DNA from: Symsagittifera roscoffensis
Taxonomy: Eukaryota > Xenacoelomorpha > Acoela > Convolutidae
Direction: 5' to 3'
NCBI RefSeq assembly: GCF_963678635.1
Contig: NC_087068.1
Location: forward strand, 51,624,731 to 51,688,730
DNA length: 64,000 bases
Position numbers and translations under genes: made by a program. The notes beneath the pieces were generated by a model. The model was not told where the DNA came from and did not search any database. It saw only the letters and a program-made list of their open reading frames with translations. This document shows, piece after piece, positions 1-11,108 of the stretch. Every line of letters starts with the position of its first letter. The first letter of the stretch is position 1.

Positions 1-1498
1 TTCAATTTAGAAAAAAAAATACCAAGCCAAAGCTATAGAAAAGTCAGTACGTATAAATAACTTTCAATACTTTTATACAGATTAGAAACCACAATATATT
101 CTTCTTTTCATTCATGTTGGTTTTTGTTTAACATGGATTGTGAAAGTATAAAAAAATTGAAAACCAGTGAAATTCGAAACTAAATTATTTATAATCCTTT
201 AATATGGAAACAGTTTTGGCTATGATACCTAACCTAATGTAAATGATTATTTCTCATTAAAAACCAGTGCACGTACCTTGCTTTTAGAAAAATGTTTATT
301 TTCCGCTAATGAAGTACCAATTTTAATTGTTATATCGCCCTCTTATAGTACCTTCCGGGCAGTTATGCTTGACTAAAGATTGGACTGAAAAGGAAGATCG
401 ATCGGAGGCTTTGAACAAAGTCTAATCATGTGTCGTATAGGGTCAACTCATGGGTTAGATAGGGTTCAATCACAGATCGAACATGGTTGTTAATACGTCA
501 CGGTAAATTGCCGTTTAAAATGTAAAAGATCAAAGATTTTTACTTATTTATGTCTCTGTCGTTTTTTTCATGAAATCTTTCAAAATTTTTCTCCGCTCAA
601 ATCTGTTTTTTTCCGCGGTTTGACCTATGTTTTTAGGTCTTTTTTGAGACGACTAAGAAAAAGAGTAAAAGTAAAAATGCGTATAAATTTCCAGTTTGAA
701 TAATGGAATTCTCAGCAGAAACAAAAACTATTTATTGATTTTAAGTTGCTCTTACTGGAATAAGTTTACAAAAACAACGCCAATCAAAAACAGTGTTTGA
801 AAATCAAAGAGCTTCAACGTGATTTAAAAGTTCAACATATGCAGTCTACGACGGGCGTCAGCTTCAGCACCAACACTTCAAACAAACTGAAGTGCTTTAT
901 CTTTTATTATTATTTGATGAAAATTTTTACTCGAGGTATTTTATAGAAAACACAAATAGAACACAATTTTAGAGTGCAGAAAAAGACGTTCATAATTCAA
1001 GAAAATTTAATGTTTTGCTCCAATTTTGACGTTTCAACGATACATTGGAAATGAATTGGACAAAAACAAACGCTCCGCTGGTGCAGGAGTTCTATTAATG
1101 GGAGGTATAATTCATTAATTTTGTAAAATGATATGCTTGACTCAACTGATACTTTTTCGAAGATGGTGACATTAAGTTTTTCTGCTCATATTTAATATTA
1201 GAGTGTTTGAAAGAGATTAAGAACTGTTCGCAATCTTACTCGCAAAGTTTGAATACTACGGGTTAATTGATTTTTTTCGAAGTTGTTGGTTTTACGAGTT
1301 ATTTTTATTCCAATTTCGACAAGAGTGACAAGAGTGAGTGAGCGCTTTTTTTCAGGCAATTTTTTCTAAGAAATTTTAGATTGGAATCGTTTTATAAAAC
1401 TTCAAAAGTATAGACATTGTGCTTTCAAATATAATGAAAACGGCGTTAACATATATCTCTTTTTAATGGTGTGTAACACTGGCCATTCCGGCTGGCGA
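1..1498. other. AT-rich noncoding DNA
   Basis: Homopolymer-rich spacer with no ORF of note, no RNA gene and no clear repeat structure seen. Confidence 0.6.
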
Positions 1499-1562
1499 AA
1501 CAATTATGGTGCGAACATTGTGAGCTCTTAACCCGTAGGCGGGTATTTAAGTCCGCGCAGTA
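1499..1562 (+). repeat. Diverged copy of the repeat tail seen at 8.7 and 9.7 kb
   Basis: The stretch around 'TTAACCCGTAGGCGGGTATTT' lines up with 'TTAACGCGTAGGCGGAGATTT' near 8,690 and 9,724, including the preceding acaatta...gcg...attcgcgct-like bases. Only the tail of the longer repeat is recognisable. Confidence 0.5.
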
Positions 1563-1827
1563 ACAAAAAAATTTTTGAATGAGGCTGGCTATTTGGTCTT
1601 TTTAGAAAGCTGCTAGGCGCTAAAACCGTAATTTTCTATTTAACAGCTTTTATTTTTATTTGGTTAAAAAAACCCATTTGTTAAAACAATTATCAAAAAA
1701 CGCCGAGCAAATTTTTTCACCAATTTTTTCCGCTGATGCAGTCGAAAAAATCAAATAATTGTCCTGTAAGGAGGAATCTACCCGCATTGGATTTCCATAA
1801 ATAAAAATTGATTATAATTGAGTTTCC

Positions 1828-1968
1828 TTGTCAGTGTCCACAAAAGTGAAAACAAATCGATTAAAATCAATTAAAAATGGATTATAATATTACTGTTTTT
1901 CGAGGCAACAAAATCATTTTTTCATCCATTATAATCGATTTATTTTTCACTTTTGTGGACACTGACAA
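1828..1968. repeat. Inverted repeat with TGTCAGTGTCC ends
   Basis: Arms 1828-1862 and 1933-1968 are near-perfect reverse complements. Each runs from 'TTGTCAGTGTCCACAAAAGTG' inward to ATCGATT, around a 70-bp centre. Inside and beside the arms is the motif ATAATCGATTATAATGGATT, which recurs near 2.6, 9.9-10.7, 14.1-15.3, 16.3-17.0, 18.1 and 36.8 kb. The related end 'AGACACTGACC' recurs at 15.3 and 17.05 kb, and 'GAGACTGACA' at 36.86 kb. It is probably a non-autonomous fold-back element. Confidence 0.75.
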
Positions 1969-2149
1969 TGAAATTAAACTATAATGGATTTTTTCCCACT
2001 TTACTGAGATGCGAATTTCAACGCACATACTGTCTTTTTACGTTTTAAATTAAAGTTGGTTACGGTGGTTACTTGTTGTTCAATTGAACTTTTTTCTACC
2101 TAACTTTGGTAATTTTGTTACTTTTTTATATTACCCAGCATTGCCTCCC

Positions 2150-2385
2150 CCTAGCGTTTGCCCAATTACAACAAACCCCCCTCCCCCCAACGTAACGTGG
2201 TCAGGTGAGGGTGGGTTCAGGTGGGAGGGGGGGGTTGTTCAGGTGGGGGGGGGGGTTGTTCAGGTGGGGGGGGGGGTTGTTCAGGTGTGGGTGATCAGGT
2301 GTGGGGGGTTCAGTGGGAGAGGAGCAAAGGGGCAAACGTTAGGGGGATTGAAGGGGAGCAAAGGGGCAAACGTTGGGGGGGTTAT
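2150..2385 (+). repeat. G-rich minisatellite with inverted C-rich edge
   Basis: Three adjoining units of about 24 bp read ggttgttcaggt followed by 8-12 G. They are followed by two units containing 'AGGAGCAAAGGGGCAAACGTT'. The left edge (ctagcgtttgccc, then C-runs) is the inverse of gggcaaacgtt on the right. Many runs of 5-12 G make the plus strand a strong G-quadruplex candidate. Short glycine-rich ORFs across it are artefacts of the repeat. Confidence 0.8.
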
Positions 2386-2907
2386 GAGCTCAAGCGAATA
2401 TTTTGCAATTTGAGTTTAGGTTTTGAAATGGATTAGGCCAGGCCGTACACTCCATGCAAAGTTTCCGCATCACTCACTTGATCAATGCTGAAATTCTTGC
2501 AAAATTTTGCACGACGCTGAAAACAAAAATGAAGTGGAAAAAAATCCATTTCAATGTGCTTTCCTACTTATTATAAAAATCATTATAATGGATTCAAAAT
2601 TTATTATAATGCATTTTGTTTTGGCGAGAAAAAAATGGATTTAAATCCATTTTTAGTCCAATTTTGTTGTCTGAACTCAACATGGGAATCGATTATATTT
2701 ACAACATTATAGACTACGAAAATCCTTTATCATCGATTTCTTTTCACTTTTCTTAAATTCGGGTTGTTATAGCTGTTGTATCATTTTGATGTGAAAAAGC
2801 GTGCAAAGATTGGTCTCGCACTGCAAATCAGCACTGTTTCATATATTTACTGTGAAACTTCAGCGCTTTACCAGAGTCTATACAGTACGGTTACGTAGCA
2901 GTATTTA

Positions 2908-3089
2908 GACAACCGCATATTCAGACTCGTCAGTAATTAGACAAATTCTGTAATAGCCAATCAGAATCGAGACAAGAAAGAAATGAAAAACTAATAATTA
3001 TATGTTTTGTAAATTTGCCTTCTCATCTCGATTCTGATTGGTTAATACAGTATTTGTCGATTACTGACGAGTATGAATACGCGGATGTC
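2908..3089. repeat. Fold-back (MITE-like) element
   Basis: Arms 2908-2972 and 3026-3089 are about 85-90% reverse complements; both contain 'ACTCGTCAGTAAT' and 'CCAATCAGAATCGAGA' (one directly, the other reversed). The loop is about 53 bp. Weaker complementarity extends outward to about 2881 and 3116. No coding capacity. Confidence 0.8.
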
Positions 3090-3772
3090 TATATACAGAC
3101 CGCACTCCATACAGTACTACTTTTAATCTGATACAGAAAAGAAATCAGAGATATATGTATAGCAGTACTGTAAATGTACTGATTCATTACTAGCCCAGTG
3201 CTGCTCTTTGTTTATGATCACAGAAAAACCAATGAAAATACAGAGACAGTTTTTCTTACAAGTAGTCAAAAATTAATTATATCCACAATTGTACCATCGA
3301 CTTATTGCAACCCACCACCTATGTTTCCTTTATAACATCTACCATCAGCGATTTGTAAAAGTAGACATTGTATCAGCAATCTCGAAAAGCTCATCTTGAT
3401 ATCACAGTGTATAACTGAGAGTGAGAAGCAGATTGCGCTAGTTTTTTGCTGCTATTATGCCGAAGCATTGATAAAAGTTTTTTAGTTATCACTGATCTAT
3501 TAAAATCACAATCCAAGATTAAAAATGGCCTTTAGATATCTATATTCGAGCAATATTACAGGTGTGAATTTCTGATTGTTGCTTTATCAAATGAGTGCGT
3601 CGTCAGCGAATATTCAAGGTTTTGCCCTGTTATGGTTTGCGAAATAACTTGTTTTTTCTTGGAAAGGTATTGAAGAGAATAAAACTAGTTCGCTTTATGA
3701 ATCGAATCAAACTCAGATTTTCAGTTTTCACTAAATTTAAATAAATTTCATCGTTCACAAAGCAAATCAAAT
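3090..3772. other. Noncoding spacer
   Basis: AT-rich sequence upstream of the dermatopontin-like gene. No ORF or RNA gene was recognised; it may hold that gene's promoter or 5' UTR exons. Confidence 0.4.
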
Positions 3773-3913
3773 ATGCCTCATGTTTTATCTCAAACTTGGT
3801 TTATTTTGGTTTTTCTCGTTTTCAAGCAAGCAATAACTGAAACACAATTGATGAATTCGCATACAGGTTTTCTTGAGTTTAGTCGAAAACGGACAAAGAT
3901 AGATGAGAATTGA
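3773..3913 (+). CDS. Small ORF with signal-peptide-like start
   Basis: ATG-initiated ORF of 46 codons. The N-terminus is hydrophobic (WFILVFLVF core at residues 9-17) and is followed by polar residues, as in a secreted protein or a signal-peptide exon. It lies about 210 bp before the dermatopontin-like exon and on the same strand. An 'ACAG/GTTTTC' donor-like site near 3868 would cut it short, but joining it to the next acceptor gives the wrong frame for that exon. It may be an alternative first exon, an unrelated small gene or chance. Not recognised. Confidence 0.25.
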   Translation: MPHVLSQTWFILVFLVFKQAITETQLMNSHTGFLEFSRKRTKIDEN

Positions 3914-4125
3914 GGGATTATTGCCTGTGGTTAAAGCTGATTGATCGGAAATTTCTAAGATAAATTTTTAAAAGTGGAAAAGGCATTTTTTATTGCTAGT
4001 TTCATGTGAAATGAGCGGGGACAATTCCGCTCAATCTGCTTCAAAATAACACCTGAAAAACTAAAAAAAAAATTAGATTTTTCTTGCTTTTCACGGATTT
4101 ATAAAACTTTTTTTTTCAGTGACAG

Positions 4126-4596
4126 ATGATGCGATTTCACATCCTTCTCGTGATAATTTTCGTATATTCCATAGAAGGGTACGTGAACAAATACGACGCA
4201 GAATTCGAATTCGAGTGCGAGGATGGGAAGCATATTGGCCGCATTTACAGTTGGTTCAATAAAAAAAAGAAAGACAGGAAGTGGGGGTTTGACTGCAAAA
4301 AAGGGGGGTGTTTTTTGTTCTACGGCCCAATTTTTTTATTCATTAACTCATATCTTTGAGTCCGAATGGTAACAGTTTTTGAAAAATGTTGTTTTTGGGT
4401 CGTATGACAAAAAATGTCCCAAGCAGGTTTGGTAAGCGGCAAAAATGACGAAAACAATTGTAACTGGACTGAACCCTTAAACAATTATGATTATCCTGTA
4501 AATTTCACCTGTCCTGAGGATCAGATCATAACAGGGTTCCACAGTTACCATAGCAACTGGAAGGAGGACAGACGATGGTACGTCAAGTGCTGCAAG
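4126..4596 (+). CDS. Dermatopontin-like secreted protein (two exons, partial)
   Basis: Dermatopontins are small secreted extracellular-matrix proteins built from repeats with a W/YxNxxDxxxxFxC core and a D(R/K)(R/K)WxxxC motif. The first exon starts at tandem ATGs just after an acceptor-like poly-T tract, encodes a signal peptide (about residues 1-18), then YVNKYDAEFEFEC and DRKWGFDC. The second exon, beginning after CAG at 4426, encodes CNW...NNYDYPVNFTCP, HSYHSNWKEDRRW and KCC, a second repeat. It ends at a good donor (AAG/GTTAGT, 4596/4597). A 117-bp intron (4310-4426) keeps the frame, but its donor (t/GTTTTTTG-like) is weak, so a frameshift at the A- and G-runs near 4300 is also possible. 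No third repeat or stop exon was found downstream, so the gene is incomplete here or decayed. Family call is firm; exon edges less so. Confidence 0.75.
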
Positions 4597-6451
4597 GTTA
4601 GTATGAGTTCAAACAATATAGTTACACCTATACTCGAATTGGTCAACAACTTTTTTTGAAGAGTCTCAATTGTAAATGGCGCTTATAACAGCAATTATTC
4701 GACAGGCTGAAGTTTGTTTTATGTGCTGAGAATTTCTTCGGAAAATAGTTTTTCTTCGGATGTTTGATCGGGCGCTAATTGCTTCAAATAAAGCGAGTCA
4801 CCAAGGCTCATGTTTTAATCTTATACCTGTTCAAAAATGAGATTGACCTAGACAGTTAAGCAACAAAACTTAGACAATTTGTGGGTGAATTTTGAAATAA
4901 AACTAGCTTAAAAAATACGTTTTAAGAGATCAAAAGCACTACCGAAACTCAAAACACCAGAACTGACAAGCTTGAGTTTGAACTATATCTAAATCAATTT
5001 TTCTACAGATCAAAAAAGATAAACGCGAAAAAAGATCGATTTTGTTGCCCTGAAACTCGATTTATATCATTTTACTCGAATTTTTCTCTAAGTATGGTGA
5101 AATGAGTACTTGAGCAAGTTTTTGCATTCGAGAAAACCTCCATCGGAATAGAGAAAACAAAAGTCTCTCAACACGAATTTTTGCAACAAACTATTTTGTT
5201 GAAGGTAATCTTTTTGAATTTTGCAAATCTAAGCGCTCTCGCACTATGAAAAGTAAAATTATGAGAAATTTCTCCAAATTTTAAATTTTCATTCGCAGCG
5301 TTCTAGGAGCACTTATGTAAATCAAATGACATATTAACAGAACAACTCAATTCAAAGCTGTTTAATTTTTGGTGCGTTCAGACAATTATATAATCAGAGT
5401 TTTTTTGGGCAAAAATCAACTCAAAAATCAAATGAAAATCAAATGAAAAACTTGCTCAAAAGTCAAATGAAAAGAACAGATGGCTGTCTAGATAAATTGA
5501 TCTAAATGTTACTCAAATTCCGTATGAAAAAAAACCAAAGAAGTTGACAAAATGATTTTACACCGAGTTAGATTTGGTTGAGTTTCACTTTTTAAGCTAC
5601 AAGTTTGTATCAAACTCAACCGAGTTTAAAATGATGCAAATCTAATTCTTTAGGTTTTTGTTGCATTATCTGTATAAAATCGATTGCAATCCATTTCTTG
5701 TTAGTACGGGTAGTTTAAGGCAAGTTAAATAATTTGAATGGAAATCTACAGCAGAATGAAGGAAAGTAACCAAAATCATTCAGATCCAAAACCGTTACGT
5801 TTTTGGCAGATATGTATATTGAATTCAATGAATAAACTTAGATTCGAGGTTGAACTCAATTACTTTAAATTTCCCTTGCAAAGTTCTCTGGAAAGTAGAG
5901 TAGTGAACTATACAGGTTACTCAATGATATGATATGCATAGATCTTGTTCGCTCTAAACGTGCAACCAATGGTTGCAAAACCTATAGCATCGAAAGAAGT
6001 TTGGTGATCGGCAAAAATTTTTACAAAATAGAAATGCTTACGACCAGGTATGCCAAACAAATTAGCTGACTCATAGCATCAGGAGAGTTAAACAAAAAAA
6101 ACACAGATGACTGTCTAGATACTAACCAAAGAAGAAAATTAACACGGACTTTGATGAGTTTGAACAAAAATTAAATAATACTTTGGGCAACAGCCAATGT
6201 CGTCGACAAGCTCAAATTTCATGAGTTTAAGAACATGATTATCTTGAATGGCAGAAAATTTCACCGGCTAGCACAATCTCATAAGAAATTACTGACGCTA
6301 AATTTGAGAATAAAAGAATACAGTGAAAAGAGAATTAAAAACTTTAAACAAAAGTTCTCATTGGCCGGGCGGGCACGTTTCAGTTACCCACAATTTTTGT
6401 TAAAATGAATCTCTTCAAGCAGCTTTGTAGGCTACCAAGGTTCGCAGTTTC
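4597..6451. other. Intron or intergenic DNA
   Basis: AT-rich, with short ORFs only and no further dermatopontin repeat. A small oligomer cluster ('CAAATGAAAA') lies near 5,430-5,475. Nothing else recognised. Confidence 0.45.
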
Positions 6452-8187
6452 TCAAAGGTTATAAACTGTCCGAAGAGTACCATCGCGTGTATAAATGAAG
6501 TCGTCTTCATCCAGTCTGGGAGTCTCGCTTTGATTTGTCTCCTTGGGGCTGCCATTTGGTTCGTTGGATTGTTCTTTGACCGTCGAGTCATATTTCACAT
6601 CTTTTGAAACTCTAGCGGATGAATCAATGTTGACCGCTTTCAGTCTCTCCAATGCCAATTTTTGACTCCATTTTTACGTAAATGGTGTCGAACGCCTCAA
6701 GGAGCAGAGTCATTGGTGGTAAGACCCGCGCATGTAACGGGTGGGTTCTCCAACACGATTAGTAGAGCTTCTATCTTGGTGTCCGATGGGACTCTTAAGC
6801 ACATCGAGATATGTTCGCCTGGTCTGTCATTCGAGCCATCAAGGATACTCGTGAAAACTTGGACACCCAAAAGTGTGGCGGTAAGTCTCGTTCTTTACGG
6901 TCTAAAAATATGTCGACTACCGAATCAGAAAGTTTTGAGGGGTGCCGGCGACTTCAATGGCGAAGACGATTTCGCTTTGCCACTCCTGAAGATCTGACGC
7001 TTGAATTACTATGGAATAGTTTTGAACTTCTCAGAATTGAATCTGGACTGATGGCCCTGTGGTCGAACCCGTCACAGTGTTGTCTTCTGAAGATTGAAGG
7101 GTTTTAGCCGTGTTTTAGTCCTTCACTATTTGTTCTTAAGGCCCTCCATTGTTTTTATGGACTGTATAAAATTATAATTGGTAAATCCTCTTTGCTAAGT
7201 AGTGACCTGGTGTAGTCTCTGATAAAATTCCTTTATTTTAAACTCCTATAAATTCCTAGCTTTATCACCTAAGCATTTCCTGATAAAAGTCCTATAAAAT
7301 TCCGTTTTTTCTTTTCTTTGTTAGTCGGCAGTTCGGCTTTTTGTTCCTCCTCCTTTTCCAATTTGATATCTTTGTCAGCACCAGTGGTTTGAATTTCTTG
7401 GCCTGAATTCCCTAGTTTTGTCCTTTTAGATCCTCAAGCAAAACTTGTCGCTCTTTTCTACTGATTAGGGTTGGCCCAATGAGTTAGCCCTGTTTTTTGC
7501 CATCAACTGTACCTGTACGTGTCTTCGCTTCTCCACATTTTCTCCTAGTAAGGCCTCTCTTGACTTATTCATAGCCGCGGTTCATCTCGCGATGTCTAAC
7601 TCTTAAAATTTGACTGCATGTTTCCTTTCTCTTGTATAAATTTTGGACTTCGAAACCCACAATTCTAGTGATCTTTTGTTGAGTGTTACTCCCTTCCTCG
7701 CGTAAAGTTTTATGGATTGACCTTTTTGCATGGTTGGATATTTTTTGGTTGGTGGACGTGTTATTTAAAAGTTGATTCATTAATCCCAGTGACTTTTTCT
7801 GTTCTGAAAACGAGGAAGAAGTTCGAATGGAGATCAGGAGCTGGATGGAAGGATTTTGGTAGCGTTGGCAACGTTCTTCGAGGATGATAAGTTCTCATCA
7901 AGAAGTCCATCCTCAAAATAGTCAAGGGCGACTCAGTCATTTTTCTCTCGGCACATTAGCTTCCCTCCATCATCTTCTTTGACTCATTCAATTCAATTTT
8001 TGTCATGTACTTGATTTCCTCGATAGTTTTTTGGCCATCGGATGTTTTGTATTGCTAAGTTTTTTGTTGCAAACTGTTTGGGCTGTGCTTCACAATGTCG
8101 CTGAAGCATGGTAATTCTGAAGCAAGCTGGTTTTACAAGTTGACCACCAAAAAACAAATATCCTCCGGTAACGTGTAAGTTGTTCAA
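6452..8187 (-). pseudogene. Decayed minus-strand coding region, unrecognised
   Basis: Base composition is less AT-rich than the flanks. Broken minus-strand ORFs follow in order: 8187-7993 (contains GGYLFFGGQLVKPACFR and a cluster of basic residues), a segment near 7,880 reading MRTYHPRR-like residues, 7780-7565 (lysine- and arginine-rich) and 6658-6452 (acidic, ends RDGTLRTVYNL). Upstream minus-strand sequence (about 8,330-8,205) also reads open. Stops and shifts separate the pieces. This looks like a dead gene or mobile-element gene read right to left, but no diagnostic motif (polymerase, protease, zinc finger) was seen. The overlapping plus-strand ORFs at 6,662-7,107 are probably shadows. 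Confidence 0.35.
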
Positions 8188-8428
8188 GTAAGGTTTAAAT
8201 TAATTTCCGAGCTGTAAGATGTCTTTTTCCATTCCTTCATTGATTGATCTGGTAATTTTCTTCATCACTGAATCATATAGGATGGCGGTAACCGTTGTAT
8301 GAAGATTTTTGGCCAAGATAACGTGAGTGTTTTGTGTTTCGTCAAATTAAACAATCTCTTGTCATTTCCGGAGGTTTGTCTTTAAAAGGAGTAGGTAGCA
8401 GTGGGGTTTATTTATACGTTAGGTCCTT

Positions 8429-8737
8429 ATTGTTCCGACTTTCGATACGAAAGTAACGGAATATTTGTGCTCGGGGTTAGTTTTTTTTTCTTCAGACAAA
8501 TTTCGACTTTTTAACTAGCCATTTTTGACGGAATTTTTTTTGTATCATTCAAAAGGTATTGTTGTCTTGAGCTCAAATTTGAAAAAAAAAATTTTTAAAT
8601 GTGATTATTTTGCGTAAAGTTATGAGGGTTTAAAGACTGCCATTTTGACCAATTTGGGACAATTAACACGCGATATAATTCGCGCTATTAACGCGTAGGC
8701 GGAGATTTAATCCGTCTTATAAATGGTTCCAAATTGG
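8429..8737 (+). repeat. Direct repeat, copy 1
   Basis: Begins with hairpin-forming 'TTCCGACTTTCGATACGAAAG', then a conserved tail with 'CGCGCTATTAACGCGTAGGCG' and ends at ttccaaattgg. It matches 9469-9773 at roughly 90% with the same polarity. No coding potential. Confidence 0.85.
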
Positions 8738-8906
8738 TTGAACGAAGCCATAATTGATTTGTTACAAGGAACGAAATCTATCTTTTTGTACTTTATATGG
8801 CGTGTGGGGGGATGATTTTCATTAAACATTTTAAATTCAGAAAAAAATTCATTTTTTTTATGTCATTTAATTTTTTATGTTATTACTGCTCCATAAACCT
8901 TAAAAG

Positions 8907-8948
8907 GCAGTCGGAACATTCAGGGCTTCGCCCTGATACGAGCAGTCT
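8907..8948 (+). repeat. Short hairpin repeat (CAGGGC-TTC-GCCCTG)
   Basis: A perfect 6-bp stem with a TTC loop at 8921-8935, inside 'CGGAACATTCAGGGC' context. The minus strand at about 56,405-56,445 carries the same flanks and hairpin with a TTT loop. It follows the direct repeat by about 180 bp. Confidence 0.55.
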
Positions 8949-9344
8949 TGTTATTTTTTTTGCTCGAGCGTTTTCTTAGGCCTAGAAAAAAATTTTGAGA
9001 AATCTATGCAAAGTATACAAAGTTTCCAAGATTTCTGCACAATTCCCTTTTTCAATTCTCACGTTCAATTTGTTCTTTATCTGTTTGATGTCATTTTGAC
9101 TGATGAGAATGCTGTATTTTGAATCAATCGATCCTAAATCTTGTGAGTTTTTTTTTTGTTAAATTCGATCGTGAAAACCTAGACATCAATTTCTCAAAGC
9201 CACGTAACATAATTATGTAATTTACCGAGGCGATGACAATTTGAAAATATTACTGGCGTCTTAAAAATTAATCGAAAACTTCTGTTCTTTCACCCGGAAA
9301 ATGTTCTACAAAACAATCGTTAGTTTAAAGATTGTCACGCCAAC

Positions 9345-9383
9345 GGGGGCCCCTATTGAAGTCTCTAGGGGCCCCTATTGAAG
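9345..9383 (+). repeat. Two-unit tandem repeat
   Basis: 'GGGGCCCCTATTGAAG' occurs twice with a 22-bp period; GGGGCCCC is itself palindromic. Confidence 0.7.
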
Positions 9384-9468
9384 CTAAGTAATCTGTGAGG
9401 AATCAAATTTGTTGACCCAGTTGATTCAATGGCCAAACTTTTCCAGCAATCGTGCTCTATTATTCCGA

Positions 9469-9773
9469 CTTTCGATACGAAAGTAACGGAATATTTGTGC
9501 TCGGGGTGGGTTTTTTTTTCTTCAGACAAATTTCGACTTTTTAATTAGCCATTTTTGACGGAATTTTTTTAAATATCATTCGAAAGGTATTGTTGTCCTG
9601 AGCTCAAATTTGAAAAGATATTTCACCTGTGATCATTTTTCGTAAAGTTATGAGGGTTTAGAGATTGCCATTTTGGCCATTTTGACCAATTTGGGACAAT
9701 TAACGCGCGATATAATTCGCGCTATTAACGCGTAAGCGGAGATTTAATCTGTCTTATAAATCGTTCCAAATTG
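9469..9773 (+). repeat. Direct repeat, copy 2
   Basis: Second copy of the 8429-8737 repeat at a 1,040-bp offset, with the same start and end landmarks and scattered substitutions and short indels. Confidence 0.85.
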
Positions 9774-10922
9774 ATAAATCGATTCTATACTTACGTAAAC
9801 ATAGAGATTTTTCTGTATAAAATCAATTTTTATCTTTTGTTTGTCATGGCGGGATCGCCAGCACTGCCAAACTAAGACTGCAGTAAATCTACAGTTCGGC
9901 AACTAGTTTTTTTATGCACTGAATAATCGATTTTTTGCTACTATCAAATCAAATAAAATCGATTGCAATTTTAACTTATTTCAATTGATTTGATAGTCAC
10001 CAAAATCCAATTTTAAGTGTATTTTTACGTACAGATTATATACAGAGTTTTTACAGATTATTTTTCCTACAAAATCCATCGCATTTTTGTTTCAATTTTT
10101 ATAGAGAGAAATTCAAATTGGAAAAAAATTGTTACCTAATTTGTTTGGTTAACAATGACCAAAACCGATTAAAAAAACCGTCTAAATAAGACCAAAAATG
10201 ATAGTTTTTTTGTTAAATGCAGAATATGGGCAAATTATATTTTTTTTTCTTTTCGGCTAGTTATTTATTGTGTGTGAGCTTGTGATGAAATCAAAGAAAA
10301 AACTGGAAAGAAAATATATTTGTCCGAAAATGGAAAGTCTCAATATCTACTTATTTTTTGGGCAAAATCTTGTTTTTGGACAAATTCTAGCAGGATGGTG
10401 CACAAAATCTTGTTTATTTTGATGATTTTTATTACTTTATTGCATATTTTTTGACGGCAATCTTGTTTACGTTGATGATTTTTATGCTTCATGTCGTTTA
10501 GTTTGAATTCAATTTTTCATACAGATTGGATACAGTTTCTATGCAAATTTATACCGCAAAAAAATCCATTTTCTAGACTGTATAATAGATTTTACTGAAC
10601 TGTATAAAATCCGTATATTATCCATTTTAGTGTCTAATAGGTACTAGTAGAAAATCTGTTAAAAAAATCGATTATAATCGATTGCAATCTTAGTTTTGCC
10701 GATGTGGGCCACTACTGACGAAAGCAAGAAATAAGTTGATAATAAAGTTTCCACTTTGCCAACTGAATCTGGAACAAATCTGGAAAAGGGGATACTGAAT
10801 CCGGAGCCGAAAAAGCTTGAGAGCAGGTTCGGAACTGTTGAATTGGTAATGTAACGAACTAGATTTTTTTTATCTCAGTCGAGTTTCCAGGTTGAACAAA
10901 ATTGTCAGGAAATTTTGGAAAA
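9774..10922. other. Noncoding DNA rich in ATCGATT-type oligomers
   Basis: Several copies of ATAATCGATT, AATCGATT and related words occur at 9,775-9,835, 9,927-9,985 and 10,600-10,690. No ORF worth calling. An acceptor-like 'GAGTTTCCAG' lies at about 10,881-10,890. Confidence 0.5.
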
Positions 10923-11108
10923 ATGAACAAAGTGCAACTGATGCAAGAGATTGAGAGAAGCAGAAAAACGTTGTCGATGGTTGAGTATCAACAAAAAACG
11001 TTGGAAACAGACAAAAAGACTACCGCACTTCAAAGGGATTTCATTGAACATTTGAGGAAGAAAATGTTCACCAACGGACCCAAATTGACAAATTGTTCGT
11101 TTATATGA
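10923..11108 (+). CDS. Short coiled-coil-like ORF, possible exon
   Basis: From ATG 10923 the frame encodes 61 residues, highly charged and heptad-like (QLMQEIERSRKTL...LETDKKTT...FIEHLRKKM), typical of a coiled coil. A polypyrimidine tract and CAG lie just upstream (about 10,890), but the frame directly after that CAG closes near 10,923. It could be part of a terminal exon, a small gene or a decayed exon. Family not recognised. Confidence 0.3.
   Translation: MNKVQLMQEIERSRKTLSMVEYQQKTLETDKKTTALQRDFIEHLRKKMFTNGPKLTNCSFI

Noticed and set aside
2084-2436. Two glycine-rich ORFs of 71 and 109 codons
   Set aside because: They only translate the G-rich minisatellite in two frames.
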